This document shows positions 1 through 13,905 of a stretch of DNA of 64,000 nucleotides, in pieces. A program made the position numbers and the translations under genes. How positions within the stretch are numbered: position 1 is the stretch's first letter; the number at the start of each line of letters is the position of its first letter. The stretch comes from Lineus longissimus (lineage: Eukaryota; Nemertea; Pilidiophora; Heteronemertea; Lineidae), in the NCBI RefSeq assembly GCF_910592395.1, contig NC_088312.1:1242001-1306000 (forward strand), in the 5' to 3' direction. The notes below the pieces were generated by a model. That model searched no databases. It was not told the origin of the DNA and saw only the letters and a program-made list of their open reading frames with translations.

Positions 1-2
1 GG

Positions 3-1097
3 ACGCAGAGGAAACAAGGATGCCTGATTTCCCTGCTTGTGTTATCTTCGGTGACGCTGGCCTACACCTTCATCGAGGTAAGGATTTATGTATATATATT
101 CGTGTCCGTGCCTGGACTAGTAGTATATCCAGTAACCTCCCGCCCTAACAGAACTGCAATCTGTATTTGGGCGTTCCCGCAGAGTGCGGTCGACGCGCCA
201 CGGAAAAACTACGTTCGGTCACAGCGGGTAATTGGTAAATCGGCTCACTCGCTAGAGCAGTAGCATGGTTAGTGGGAGAATAAGGTATTTGCCCAACGGA
301 GGTTAGGGTCGATGTTACTACATGTATTATGCCTTTGTTGACAAGTTGTTTTTGATATAATGGTTGGTCGCCTTTCAGGTCATCCTACGAGGCCTGGGTG
401 TTTTGTATGGTGGAATTATCAGCAACCTTGCTGCAGATGAGTCTGTCCGAAACTTTGCCAAGGTAGGTCACATCTCGTTACAGCATTTGAACTGCAAGGC
501 CTGGATATCACTTCTGGTAGGCTTTTGATAAGTCTTCGATTGACTGCTTGCAAATCCTTAGGCCACCAAGGCAAGGCACATGTATGTGACCCCGGGGGGG
601 GGGGGAGAAAAGTCAAATGAGGCAATGGTAATTTGATCCCATCCAGGCAATTCTTTGTGAAAAGAAAGGTTATTCAGAACAGGAGAACACCTAAACCAGT
701 ATTAGTTCCCAACAGCAAGTTTTTCTTTGGGACACTGTATACATGCATCTTGACCACTTGCCTCTCATCAAGCAGCTTATGTTCTAGATGTACATATTAA
801 ATGGAGTATAAGACAATGATGGTCAGGATGGTATAAGTTTCGCTTTGCACTTGACAGTTCTATCATTTTCAATTTCAGCTCCTTTTTATCGTTGGATGCA
901 TCTTGCTGTTCGTTACGCTGTTCGTCTTTGCCTTGCTTGTCGCACTGATAGTCATCGTGAGTCAGAAGGTTTGCGGGTGTTGTGGGGCACCAGCCGCAAA
1001 TCCGGGCGTCGTTTTCCAGTATCAAGCTGCTCCCTCGGCGCCTCAACTCCAGTATGTCCCGCCGCAGTATGCCCTGTCTCCCCAGTATGCAGCATAG
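3..1097 (+). CDS. Small multi-pass membrane protein with PPxY tail (3' part, three exons)
   Basis: Three exons join in one frame: about 3-77 (open to the left edge), 379-462 and 879-1097, ending in TAG. Both introns have GT-AG ends (donors GTAAGG at 78 and GTAGGT at 463; acceptors ending at 378 and 878, each after a pyrimidine run) and both are phase 0. The visible 125 residues hold a hydrophobic segment across the first exon junction, a short loop (NLAADESVRNFAK), a strong membrane helix of about 25 residues (from LLFIVGCILLF to VALIVIV), a cysteine cluster (CGCCG) just after it that could be palmitoylated, and a tail rich in P, Q, Y and A with a PPQY motif. PPxY is a known ligand of WW domains such as those of Nedd4-type ubiquitin ligases; use of it here is inference. 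The N-terminus and probably one or more membrane segments lie outside the window. I do not recognise the family; a tetraspan-like surface or endosomal protein is likely. Confidence 0.75.
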
Positions 1098-1598
1098 TAT
1101 TACTGGTGCGTTCACGAGTAGCGCAGGACACTTACTTAGATGTTTTTTAGTAGAAGAGATGCCACAATATGAACCGGATCAGGGATGTTTTAATATACAT
1201 GTATTTCTATATTTCATAATGTAAGCCTACTTCTACACTACTGTTTGGTTCCTTCTCAAGCGTCTTTTAAATGGTGAACTGATTCCTGAGAGGACAACGC
1301 CGCATCAAAGGACGATACGTGTCCATGACGTATATGGAAACATGAACTAGACATATGTGTATTATGTATGTGTATTTTGCGGAGTTGACATGTGTTCACT
1401 TGTAGTAACTGGTACGCGAATAGGCCTAGTAAACGTAGAGTTGTTTCAGAAGAAAATTATCAATATTCACTAGATCTACATGTATTAATATGTGTATGCA
1501 GGTTTTACTCCTCCTCTCAGGTGCAAATAAACTCATTTGTAATTGTATTTGTAATTGTAATTGTAATGTTGTCGTTTGTGTTCACATTGGACAATAAA
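1098..1598 (+). promoter_or_regulatory. 3' UTR and poly(A) signals of the membrane-protein gene
   Basis: Two AATAAA hexamers lie downstream of the stop, at 1526-1531 and 1593-1598, either of which could set the 3' end of the transcript. Just before the second, 1539-1567 is a short (TTGTAA)n tandem run. No coding frame continues through here. Confidence 0.5.
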
Positions 1599-3500
1599 AT
1601 GCCGTTTTGTGTATTCGAGACAATCATGGATATCAAAGCATAATCAAAAGGTGTTATTATCTCTTTTTAAATACTTTACCACTAGAAGGTGCAATCCGTT
1701 TACTATATTCGAATTTACTGAGGATCGTCGACAGTTTCACCTGATCACAACAGCTTCTTCAGGACTGACGTTGTCCACGTCTGATCGGAAGGGGCATACG
1801 ACTGACTCGGTCTTAAATCTCGAGTTGCTGTCGGGGCGATCAAACTTTTTCCTTGCCCACGGCAGCCTCTCTTATATGATCATGACGCCAAAAGAGTCGA
1901 CCAACCGACAGACACTCTAACCGACCGAACAGTTGGCCTACTGTTCACCAAAGGCAAATGTTACTTTGGCCTCAACACTTGTTTCCCAAGGAGCTGTTGG
2001 GAAAAAAGGGGTCACCGCTGCCTGCTCAAGCAAATTAAAGCCCAATAACATTTGAGTAGATTTTGTCAACACTTATAAATATTTTCTCAGAACCATTAAG
2101 AACAAGTTTAGGCAAAAAAACGGTAAGCCTAAGTAGATATACATGTAGTTATAGTGTATAGAGATTGTGGAATCGGATAATAAGAATACGAAGGACGTGT
2201 AGTTGATTCTGCCATCATTGACAGCATGAAGTTTGAAACACAAAGTGGACTTCTGGCAATTAACATCACACGGGGTCCACAATAACATTCGTTAAGGGAA
2301 AGGCCGTCTTTAGCAGTTTTTTATAATCTGGCAATATAGCAAGCCAAGTGGCGAGTCGTCCAGCTACGAAGGTAGTGCGAATGTCTCATCTGGTCTGGCC
2401 TATTGTAAATCAAACTTTGTTATCCTGGACTTTTGATATCGGGGACTGTATCCCCCTGCCCAAAATGGAGTATATCTGACTGAATGTTCTGATTGTACAA
2501 GTATATGTGAATAGTTCACTATTCTGTATTGAGTAGTGTACGTGTATGATATTCATGTAATCACGGACTTGCATTTATACATTCAGTAGAGAGGTATATA
2601 ATCGGAGAATATCGTTGATGTAATTCTGCGCCATCCCGCTCAACCAGTGCACAATCATGATAATGGTATGGTATTGAGAAAATCATGTATGATGTGAGTC
2701 ATCAGACAACAGAGAAAAAAATATTCCATCAAAATTGATAATTTCCTGTCATCCTGAGCTTCAGAGCTTTTCAGCACTTGAGCACTTCCCGAGCTTCGGG
2801 TGATGTGCGAGCGGAGGAGAATACAGCTGACCCTGGTATTTGAAGATGGATTTTCAAAAGACATGAGAGAGTTGAGTAGTAGTTCGTGTGCCCCTTTGAC
2901 AGATTTAGAACACTCAGCTAGCAGGGGCGGATCCAGGAATTTGAGAGAAAAAATTGGTATCATGTAGTGACCGGTAAAGGACGTGGTGGGGGAAACGCGG
3001 TTGGATAGAAGACAAGTGAGGAGGAAGGGGCATTTTGCTGGGCAGCATAAAAAACTCGACACTTTTGAAAAGATAATAGTCGAGAAACGCAAAGCAGTTT
3101 TCAACTAATTCACGTGGCCTTTCCAAGCTCGCCTGCTGTTTGTTGTAATGTTGCCAGTGGCAGCGCTATTGAAAGCAGTTGGGTAGATTACGTAACAGTG
3201 TATGTTCGATAAGTATGTTTGAAAAGCACCATGGTAGCCAATTAACAAGTTTCAACCTAAGAAGAACATAGAACTAAATAGGATACAGTACTGATTAATG
3301 TATAAAACACCTTTGACATACTGAGGGACTTGGCTTGATAGGGTGAAACGAGGTCAGGTATTTGCGGAGATGTTACGTAAATAACGCCCATTTCGAGCAG
3401 ACGGTTATTACCTTAATCCTGAAACCAGGTAACTATTTCCTATTCAACGCAAACATAGCCCAATAGAATAGAGCACCTAGGACGAGGTTGTTTAATGTTG
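1599..3500. other. Intergenic stretch between the two genes
   Basis: No gene is supported in these 1.9 kb. Frames of 70-150 codons on the minus strand (2073-2288 and 2655-3126) lack recognisable domains. The only repeat-like signal is the 16-bp word at 2922-2937 described separately. The last 200 bp lead into the tubulin promoter. Confidence 0.5.
2922..2937 (+). mobile_element. Possible hAT-type transposon or MITE end
   Basis: The word CAGGGGCGGATCCAGG resembles the inverted-repeat terminus of many non-autonomous hAT elements (CAG start, G-rich, then GGATCC). No matching CCCCTG end and no 8-bp duplication were found nearby, so this would be a solo or decayed end. Recognition rests on memory of the family pattern only. 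Confidence 0.25.
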
Positions 3501-3506
3501 GGCGCG

Positions 3507-3543
3507 TATAAATGGATCTGTGTTCAGTTGCTAATCGTCATTG
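3507..3543 (+). promoter_or_regulatory. Core promoter of the alpha-tubulin gene
   Basis: TATAAAT at 3507-3513 is followed about 33 bp later by an initiator-like GTCATTG with the likely start A at 3540. This predicts a leader of about 100 nt before the ATG at 3642. Spacing and position fit an RNA polymerase II core promoter; the exact start site is inferred. Confidence 0.6.
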
Positions 3544-3641
3544 CCCCTCACTTCCCGACACATCAGGTCATACTAGTGAGCGCTTGAAACGATCTTCAAC
3601 TTTTTAACCTTTAGAACGGAAATAAACTCGAAACTACAAAC

Positions 3642-6295
<2,654 letters not shown>

Positions 6296-6560
6296 ACTCT
6301 GAACCATCTCCTTCGACCTGAACATTGCAACAACTGAGAATGTTAGAGGATCTGAAAATGTTAAAATCCAGGTGTTCGAGATTAGCTTATAACTAATCTT
6401 TAACTCGTTTTCAAGAAATTGAACATCTGAGGGTTTGTCTTAATACTTCGTGCTTATGGTCAACCTTTCAATCTCTTGTCATTGTTTACATCTGATACTT
6501 TTGTACGTGTAAATTGAACTGGATTATATTCAATTAAATTGTTGAAACTCACTTTGCTCT
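6296..6560 (+). terminator. 3' UTR and poly(A) signal of alpha-tubulin
   Basis: AT-rich trailer after the TAA. No AATAAA is present; the common variant ATTAAA lies at 6533-6538, followed by a T/G-rich stretch, so cleavage is expected near 6550-6570. Confidence 0.6.
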
Positions 6561-9500
6561 TCAAATTGTTTTTAGCCAGCGAGAACCTGTGACAGGTTGC
6601 AGAAATCGGCCCCCTGGTCTAAAGATGCATGTTTTGCACGTCGACCATGAGTTGCCAAATTCATCAATGGAAAAACAGAACTTTAGTCCCCGCTACTCTG
6701 ATAGTAGATTAGTTTCTGACGGCACACTCTGGAATTGCTGTGCCCGTTGCCAAGGAAAATGTCCCTCAAACTCATGTCACACCATGTTACGATGGAGCGT
6801 TCCTTTTCTTGAGTTCGGACATGCTGACAATGCAACCTCGGGGACTCCTAAGGAAATCGATTCTCGCCCCAAACCCAACCACCTTCTCTCGGCCTTGAGT
6901 TGGTCGGAAGTTCCCCTTGACAAGTTTTCGTCCCTGTCGTGACTGATCATGATGGAAAGCCGAGAGCCATCGATCCTATGTTCCTGGGCACATTATCCCT
7001 TGTGGGACGTAGGTAAAACTCCTGGCCTGTAAAAGCTCCGTGCCCCCCCCCCCCTTCCCATCTTTAGCTTGTCGCGGCCACGGGAGTCATCTGACAATGT
7101 GGACTATCATTTGTGACAAATGCCTGCCTGACGGGAAGAATATCACAGAGCTCATTGTCTTTGTTTGGTAACTCAGAGTTGCAATGTTGTCTCCAGTTTC
7201 GTCTTACATGTTAGGTAGAGTCGCAACCGATTGATGTCTCAATCATTGACTGTGCATTCGAGGGGGAATGATTTCTTCCGTACCGCGCGCGGCGTTTTGC
7301 GTCCCAGATGAGACTAGCACTCAACAGCCAGCTAAATGTAACTGTCCAACGATAGAGTGTCCTGTCCGGGAGGAGGACTCGAGATGCCCTTTAGATCTCT
7401 GAGGTACTGAATGTCATGGATCCCAAGCATGTAGACTGCTACACCGGCCCGCAGTGAATGGTACCGCTATACCCTATACTATATACTATACGCGAACAAT
7501 AGTTTCATGGTCATGCACCCTTTGTGAAGCCATTGTTCGCGTATAGTGTAGTATACCGTATACCTCTATGGGGAAGGTAGAGTTCCGATTGCCAGGCCCC
7601 TGTCGTCCAATGACTTGTTCGTGTAGGCTCGTGACTTGGATAACCTGATAACGGCGCAAGGCTGCATCTACTGGCGTTAGTCGGAGATCTTGACAGCCCG
7701 CGCATGAACGACCATAAACGGGAACGGAGACAGAGACATCTAGCATTTGTCTGATAAACGACAGTCCTATCTCGGCGTTTGAGATGCTCGGAACCGCGCG
7801 ATGCACTGGTCGGATTTGTCTCGGCAGTGCACAGGCATCCTTAGCACCATCCCGACCATAGTCAATTCTGGATACTTTCTGGACTAGAGGTTTATTGCAC
7901 CATTTATCAAAGTGTTTCAGTCATCTGGTCTTGGACAATAACCAGTGGCCAATCGCTCCAACTTCACCCTGTTTGCCATAACGGCTTCCAATAACGGCTA
8001 GACCAATGAAATGATTGAGAAGAATGTGACCCGGGCCATCCGAGCCGATATGTTACAAAGGGGAACTGTCAGGTCAGAACCTGATCGTTAACTGGACGAG
8101 GTTCTGGTGTGATGAAGCGGCGAAAACCGACGAATTGAACCAGAGTCATTTGTGGAGGTGCGCAATCTTGCGTCTGATTGAGTTGCCGATAGTTCTACGC
8201 ATGCGCAAGTTTGGGAGATCGGATGTCTCCAGGGAGATTTGATGGCGCTCGTTAATACTGATCATCCCGGGTGCCTTATCTATTCCCGGTGTAGCAGTCA
8301 ACAAATGTCCACTTGGAAAAAGTGTTCAGAGTTCTTGAAGTTCGCGTACTTCATAACGATTACAAGCTATGCTCAGAACTGTGATATACATGTGCATGCC
8401 TTTCATCAAGTATTTTGCTTTCCCACTCAAACACAGTTTTCATTGCAGTTTCAATTTGGATTTGGGGTCGTAGTTACATAGACAAGAATGCAAGGCCGGA
8501 AAGTCTACCATCTCCATGACCCTATATGTATCTATTCACGTACCGACATGATCTCACTGAGCCATGACCAGAGGTGATAAGAGAATCCTTGACGATTTTG
8601 TGGTCAGCAAATAGAGCAATAATCGTGGTAACATTTCTCGGCTTGGACTCCTTCCTCACACCACAAATCCGATATTTACAAATAACACCGCATATTTACA
8701 CTGGCATTCTCGACTCCCCTCTCACAGTAATGACAGCTGCCTGTGGGCATCATCATACGCCCGTCCCCTAGGCAATCCCGCGGGGCAGGCCAGCCCGCCG
8801 TGCCCAGGGGAACGAAGACATTCCGAGCGACGCGTAAGGATGTTATAACCTTTTGTAAGAGAATTGTTCAACTCTTGTCGGGTAATTTTTGCCTGCTGAT
8901 TGCTGGCAGGGCCCGGAGGCAACACACTTAGCCGCAGTTATTGGATTTATCCAGCGTTTCTCGTACTGGTTCATAATGACTGAGGTCCTCTTCACAACTT
9001 GTAGTATTCTATCTTGTGGGATTAGCGTTCCCTCTCAACAAACATTCGCGAGTTACGGGTCGATGTCGTAATGAGAGGAGTGAACTGATTGTTCTGCACG
9101 TGCTGCTGAAGGCTCGTCATACCAGTCGCGAACGGCACACTTTCAATACTTGATCCAAGATTTGTTTTGACTTTCATCTTGATGATAGTCACCTTCAGGG
9201 GAACTCTGATTACAAATTTCGACAGAAGCTAAATGTTGAAGTAGTGATTGTTTTCTCAATACTGCTCAAAACCTGAGTATAAACAGCAAGTGGTTCCCTG
9301 CGTTTACAAAACGCAAGGACCGGGCAAAACACTCTGACCTGCTGAAACTCTAAACTTATCAAAATCACACTGATTGCAACTGAGTGTAACTTTGTGTTGC
9401 TACATATCCTTGTTTATTCCGTTTTGGCTCAAAATTCAGCAAGTGCCTGATGTTTTTATCATTTACAAACACTCAACGTTAACCAACCTCCTCAACAACA

Positions 9501-11804
9501 TAATGAAGTGATGGTACTGAAGGACGCAGGACGACCAACAACCATACTGATTGTTTATTCTCTTTGTGGCTTATGTTATAAAACGGCTCTTTGGTGCAAC
9601 AGGTGTTCAAATAAGTTTAACGTGTTGCTAACTATTCTCACCACTTTAGTACAGTTTCAGAGCAAGGTAAATTGGTTCAGTTTGGCTCAGGAATAACTCG
9701 AAGCCGTTGAACTACTCCTGAAATGTCAATGGTTGAGCTAACAACGGTGCCCGGACCCGACTAAGACCGAGGGAACTTTCCAAATGCTGCCTGAAATCAC
9801 GCAGATATAAAAGAACAGAGAATTTATTCAAATTTATGGATGCGAACCGAGCTATTCCCGGACAGGATTGTTTCTTGTTCCATCATGAGGCTCTTTCGCC
9901 CGGAGCACTCGGACACTAATTACCTCCTTCAAAAACCTGAAGTAGTTGAATTTAAAGTTTAAAGACTCGTGATTGATTTTTCGGTTTGATCAGCTTGTGG
10001 CCGCGTTGACGTTTGTGGAATTTTAAGTTACTTGCAGAATGCATAATTAAAATCGGCGGCAGTGTCACAAAGTGTTTCGCAGGTGCTGACATCACATATT
10101 AATTTTTTGCTCAAACATCTCAAAATACGTTGTTGCATATAAATATGTTGATAACATCTTGTTATTTCCTTTTGCCCGAATCTCACCAAGATGTACCACG
10201 AACCAACCCAGCGTGTTTTCATTAAACCAGGTGGTAGAGCCACTTGGCACGCGCTCGAATGAACACCAACATTTAACTTTGTTATTTTGTTGCTGATAAT
10301 TCAATATAACTCACTTTGATAACAAAGATTGGCGATATGAGAGTTCTTGGATGGCGTATGTTCCACATCACTGAACTCTAACATACGTAATTAACATACC
10401 CGCCGGCAAAGTGTCCTTAAATTCAATTCAGACATCTAAAACTTTGTAACAAATAACTTGAACTAAAATTGTTTTAAATTTATTGAGATTATTTTGCATT
10501 CAAGATTCATGATAGACTGATTATATTCAAGCCTGCAAATGTGTCAGCCTCGGGGCAGGGGAGTAAGAGCCCTGAGGCTCTCACTGTGTGGGGTGCATCC
10601 CCCAGGTTCTCAGTGGCCGTGCTCGCTAGATGTCAAGTTAAACGTTTCATTGGGTTGTTTAATGAATCCACGAAGTAAATTCGTATTTAATGAGAGTCTG
10701 TTGTTTGTGTTAGCTGCAACTCGGAAACAATGGGTTGCCTACCGGCACAGAGAAACCGTCAAAGGTCATCCCAGGGGGGAGGGGGGAGGGGCGTCACGCT
10801 CGAGGTCAGGAACTGTGCTTCATCATTGATCCCCACCGATTATCTTCAAAATAACGCATAAAAAAGCGTTCCCAAGTTACTGTGCTCGTAGAAGTAACAT
10901 CATAACATGGCATAAGACTTGTTAGATAAGTCTCTATTGGAAATAGCTACTGCCAGAGACAGTTAGTTCGTACGAGCTGTTTAGTGTAGATGGCGTGAAG
11001 AAACTGGTGATGTGAGCGATGAATCTATCGGAGGTCTTTTTCGATCCTCCTACTTTAATGTAAGGTGATCATACATTATCATAACCTGACGTTCTCATCT
11101 TATATATGTATTTCAAACAAAATACATGTCATCATTATGCATTAACGAAGAAACTCCTGTACCGTCATCATTATCGGCAATTTTGACAATTCATAATTTT
11201 TGCCTATTGGTACTCTCTTAGAAGTATAATTTATACACTTCGAGCTTTTGAAGAAAAAAAAAGACTTTTTTTGGCCAACTCAAATATACACCCTGTAGAG
11301 GTTTCACAGCTATATCGAAATCTCAAGAACCTTTTGTGTTGCATATCTTTAAACACTTTTCTCTAACTTGCCTCGCCTGGTGGTTGTGTCGACCAGAGGA
11401 AAAGCCAATCTCAGAAGTGGACATCGTTTATCTTGGTGTGGATAGAACAGAAACAACTCGATCGTGCAGGTCGCCCTGTCATCATCATTAAAGACGGTTC
11501 CTTCGGCTGGATGACACACGCATACGTGAGGAGCGCGATTGAAACTTATTGGAAGGTATAATATTGATTAGCAGCCTAATAAATTGATTTTGGGAAGTAC
11601 GACTGTTGGAGAGGCGGGATTGGGAGTTCAGGCATCCTTGTATTGAGAACGGCATCAACGAGCGATACCTATCAGGGTATTGATCAGTGGATGTTTCATG
11701 ATGGTACCTGTATATCAATGATAATGTGGCGTCTTTGAAGCCGTCTAGTGAACAAATTACGAATTTCTTTCTCAACTATCAAGTTCCTTTGCTCCAATTG
11801 AGTG
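6561..11804. other. Gene-poor DNA
   Basis: About 5.2 kb without a supportable gene. It contains homopolymer tracts (C-run near 7044, G-rich patch near 10775) and the hairpin at 7461-7563 listed separately. The many short frames have no recognisable domain and no consistent splice sites. Confidence 0.5.
7461..7563. repeat. Imperfect inverted repeat with perfect 16-bp core
   Basis: The 16-mer ACTATACGCGAACAAT at 7485-7500 returns as its exact reverse complement at 7532-7547, separated by 31 bp. The similarity continues outward imperfectly through runs of TATA/CTATAC to about 7461 and 7563 (GGTACC... facing ...GTATACC). The layout fits a small fold-back or MITE remnant; no target duplication is obvious. 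Confidence 0.6.
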
Positions 11805-12002
11805 GTGTATGTAATGTAATGTCATGTTTATATTTATATAGCGCTAATCAGTAAAGACTGCTCAAGCGCTTTTGATGGTAAAGAGCCAGGTCTTTAGTCC
11901 CTTTCTGAAAGACAAGGTGTCCTTATTGTCCTTGAGGGTGTCGGGAAGGGTATTCCAGAGTCTGGCTGCGGCAGCATCAACATCAACCTTAAACTTCAAC
12001 AT
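11805..12002 (-). mobile_element. LINE (CR1/L2/Jockey-like) 3' end, truncated
   Basis: Read on the minus strand, 12002 to 11862 encodes about 46 residues ending in TGA. They contain AAAARLWNTLPD, then SFRKGLKTWLF. The pattern R-L-W-N-x-L-P, about 15-20 residues, then F-K-x-x-L-K-T-x-L-F is the usual C-terminus of non-LTR retrotransposon polymerase proteins. After the stop come about 55 nt of trailer including GCGCTATATAAAT and an ATTAC-type short tandem run at about 11808-11825, as expected of a LINE tail. A stop lies just upstream of 12002, so this is a 5'-truncated dead copy. The family assignment is from memory of the motif. Confidence 0.6.
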
Positions 12003-13400
12003 CGTCCGGGGCTATAAGAAGCCCGACGAGAATCTTGGCTGCACTCTTTAAGGAGGGACCATGATCATGATGGTAATTACTGGAAAGAACTAAAAAATTG
12101 ACAACAACAAATTCAATAATCAATGATTCTATAATCTATCGCATTTTACTACTGACATTTGAGCAATGTTGATGTCAAGTGAACCTAGCGTTGAGTAGGG
12201 GTTGAACTTTGTACGTCATGTCTAAAATAAACATGTTGTGTAGGAGTTACTGTCCATTGACTTTCGAGGTCGCTAAGTTCTTGTAATTATGTTTGAAAAC
12301 AATTCACAATGAACAAACACAACAATAGCTAAAGAGTATTGTCAAATTTCTCTTGGCCTTTGTACATCTTGTCACGTGCTCTCACTTATGTTTCTACATG
12401 ATCCCCTCGATTACCCCTCTTACAAATCCAATCCTTCAAGCAAGACGTTACACCCATTCCCCTCTTGGTCTGGTGTAGTTGTGACGAACGTCGAGGTTTG
12501 CTCAGATTCGGCATCCATGTCAGTCTGCAATAGGAATCTTAATTTCAGGTCGCGTGTTGCCTTCGTCTTGAGCAAGTTAGTGAGTGTCCCTGCCCACCAT
12601 ATCTCGGATTATGTTAGACCTTTCACCCTGGATCCTCTGCTTACTATATCCACTGGACACCGTGCACTGGAGGTATCTTCTTGCATACAGCCCACCATTG
12701 CACAACTGTTTGGCATAAGGTTTGGACACATTTCCTGACCCGCTTGTCCAGTATTTTAAACGGACGCTCGCGGTGTATGTTCAGTAGGTGAGTGTATCGG
12801 CCTACCAGCGATCATCTCCAATCCCCAAAGCTCGTTTTTACCTTTTCCCTATTCACAACTCCTCAGAGTTCCAACCTTGCTATCGATATTGTTTCAGGGG
12901 TCAACAACCTGCGTCCTACATTTCCAACAATTCCTTTCCTTCCAGCCACAGTGCATCTTCTGTCTAGTGCATCACCGAAATACTGTTATTACTCTACAGT
13001 TTCAGCTGCCTCAGGTTATCCGACTTGATTGCTTTTGGCAAGTTTTTTTGCATTTGCTTTATAGGGTGACGAACAGTCTCACTTACTTTTTTTAGAAAAC
13101 CCATACCACAAAGACTAATTGTCCATTTCGGCACCATTGCGATAACTTCACGCGTCTCTACTTAATCTGTCACGTATCAGCCTGACTACAAACGTCACTG
13201 TCAGAAGACATATTGCCTTGGATATTAGTGTTCAGTGGTGGTATTTTAGAAATATATCACCAAGTATCAAGCCAAAACACGACACTGAGTTGCGGTCCCG
13301 GGATTCTGCTCTCAGCCGACTGGAGATGCCGTCACATGGTAATTTCGTGATCACATTTACATGAGCGTATTTTTTCGAGGTCATGGAATTTGCGATTTCT
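12003..13400. other. Gene-poor DNA
   Basis: No gene or repeat is supported. A 120-codon plus frame at 12376-12738 has no recognisable domain and no splice context. Confidence 0.5.
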
Positions 13401-13905
13401 CTAGCGTGTTGGTTTCATGATGGACTGTCGGCCGAAGTCCAGAGGCATAGCCATACCGGTAGTACCTGAAAATATAGAAGAAGTTATATGCATTAGAAGC
13501 CATGATTGAAATGGAGGTGATGTATTCGTTATAATATACGTGTACTCCAACATCGATGTGAAAGTTGACCCCAGCAGGGCAGCCATCATGATCCTGATCT
13601 GAAAAACAAATGAAAACAGAAGCAACCAAGTGACCCAAAATGACACTTTACAACTGTTAATATTTGTCAATCATGCGCTATACACTTTGATAGTTTTCCA
13701 AAATCTCCTGCAGCGAAGGCAAAAAACCATGTTCTTTTGGTTTGCATCGTAAATTACTTACTGGAAAGATCATTTAGAAGTTGCAGATAGCAGCTAGGAG
13801 GAATGCCGCAACTAAAATGAAACGTAGCCAAGCTAACGCAGACAGCGCGTATGTCACGCGCCTGGGAGTATCTATGACGAGTTGTCCGTGGCTGATGACG
13901 GGCAT
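13401..13905 (-). pseudogene. Candidate small membrane-protein gene or broken copy
   Basis: Minus strand. An ATG at 13905-13903 opens a 43-codon frame: a polar start MPVISHGQLVIDTPRRV, then a hydrophobic helix of about 20 residues (LAWLRFILVAAFLLAAICNF), then TAA at 13776-13774. An ATG follows at once in the same frame (13773), three more codons, then a perfect donor GTAAGT at 13761-13756. A pyrimidine-rich acceptor (TTTGTTTTTCAG) ends at 13599, and the next exon (13598-13401) stays open in phase for 65 residues with two further hydrophobic stretches, ending in TAG. Ignoring the one stop, this gives about 113 residues with three hydrophobic segments. It could be a pseudogene, a sequence error, a 43-residue single-pass micropeptide with a separate downstream frame, or chance. 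No poly(A) signal was seen. The family is not recognised. Confidence 0.25.

Noticed and set aside
2655-3126. 149-codon minus-strand frame
   Set aside because: Low-complexity Ser/Leu/Cys composition, no domain, and it crosses the hAT-like word.
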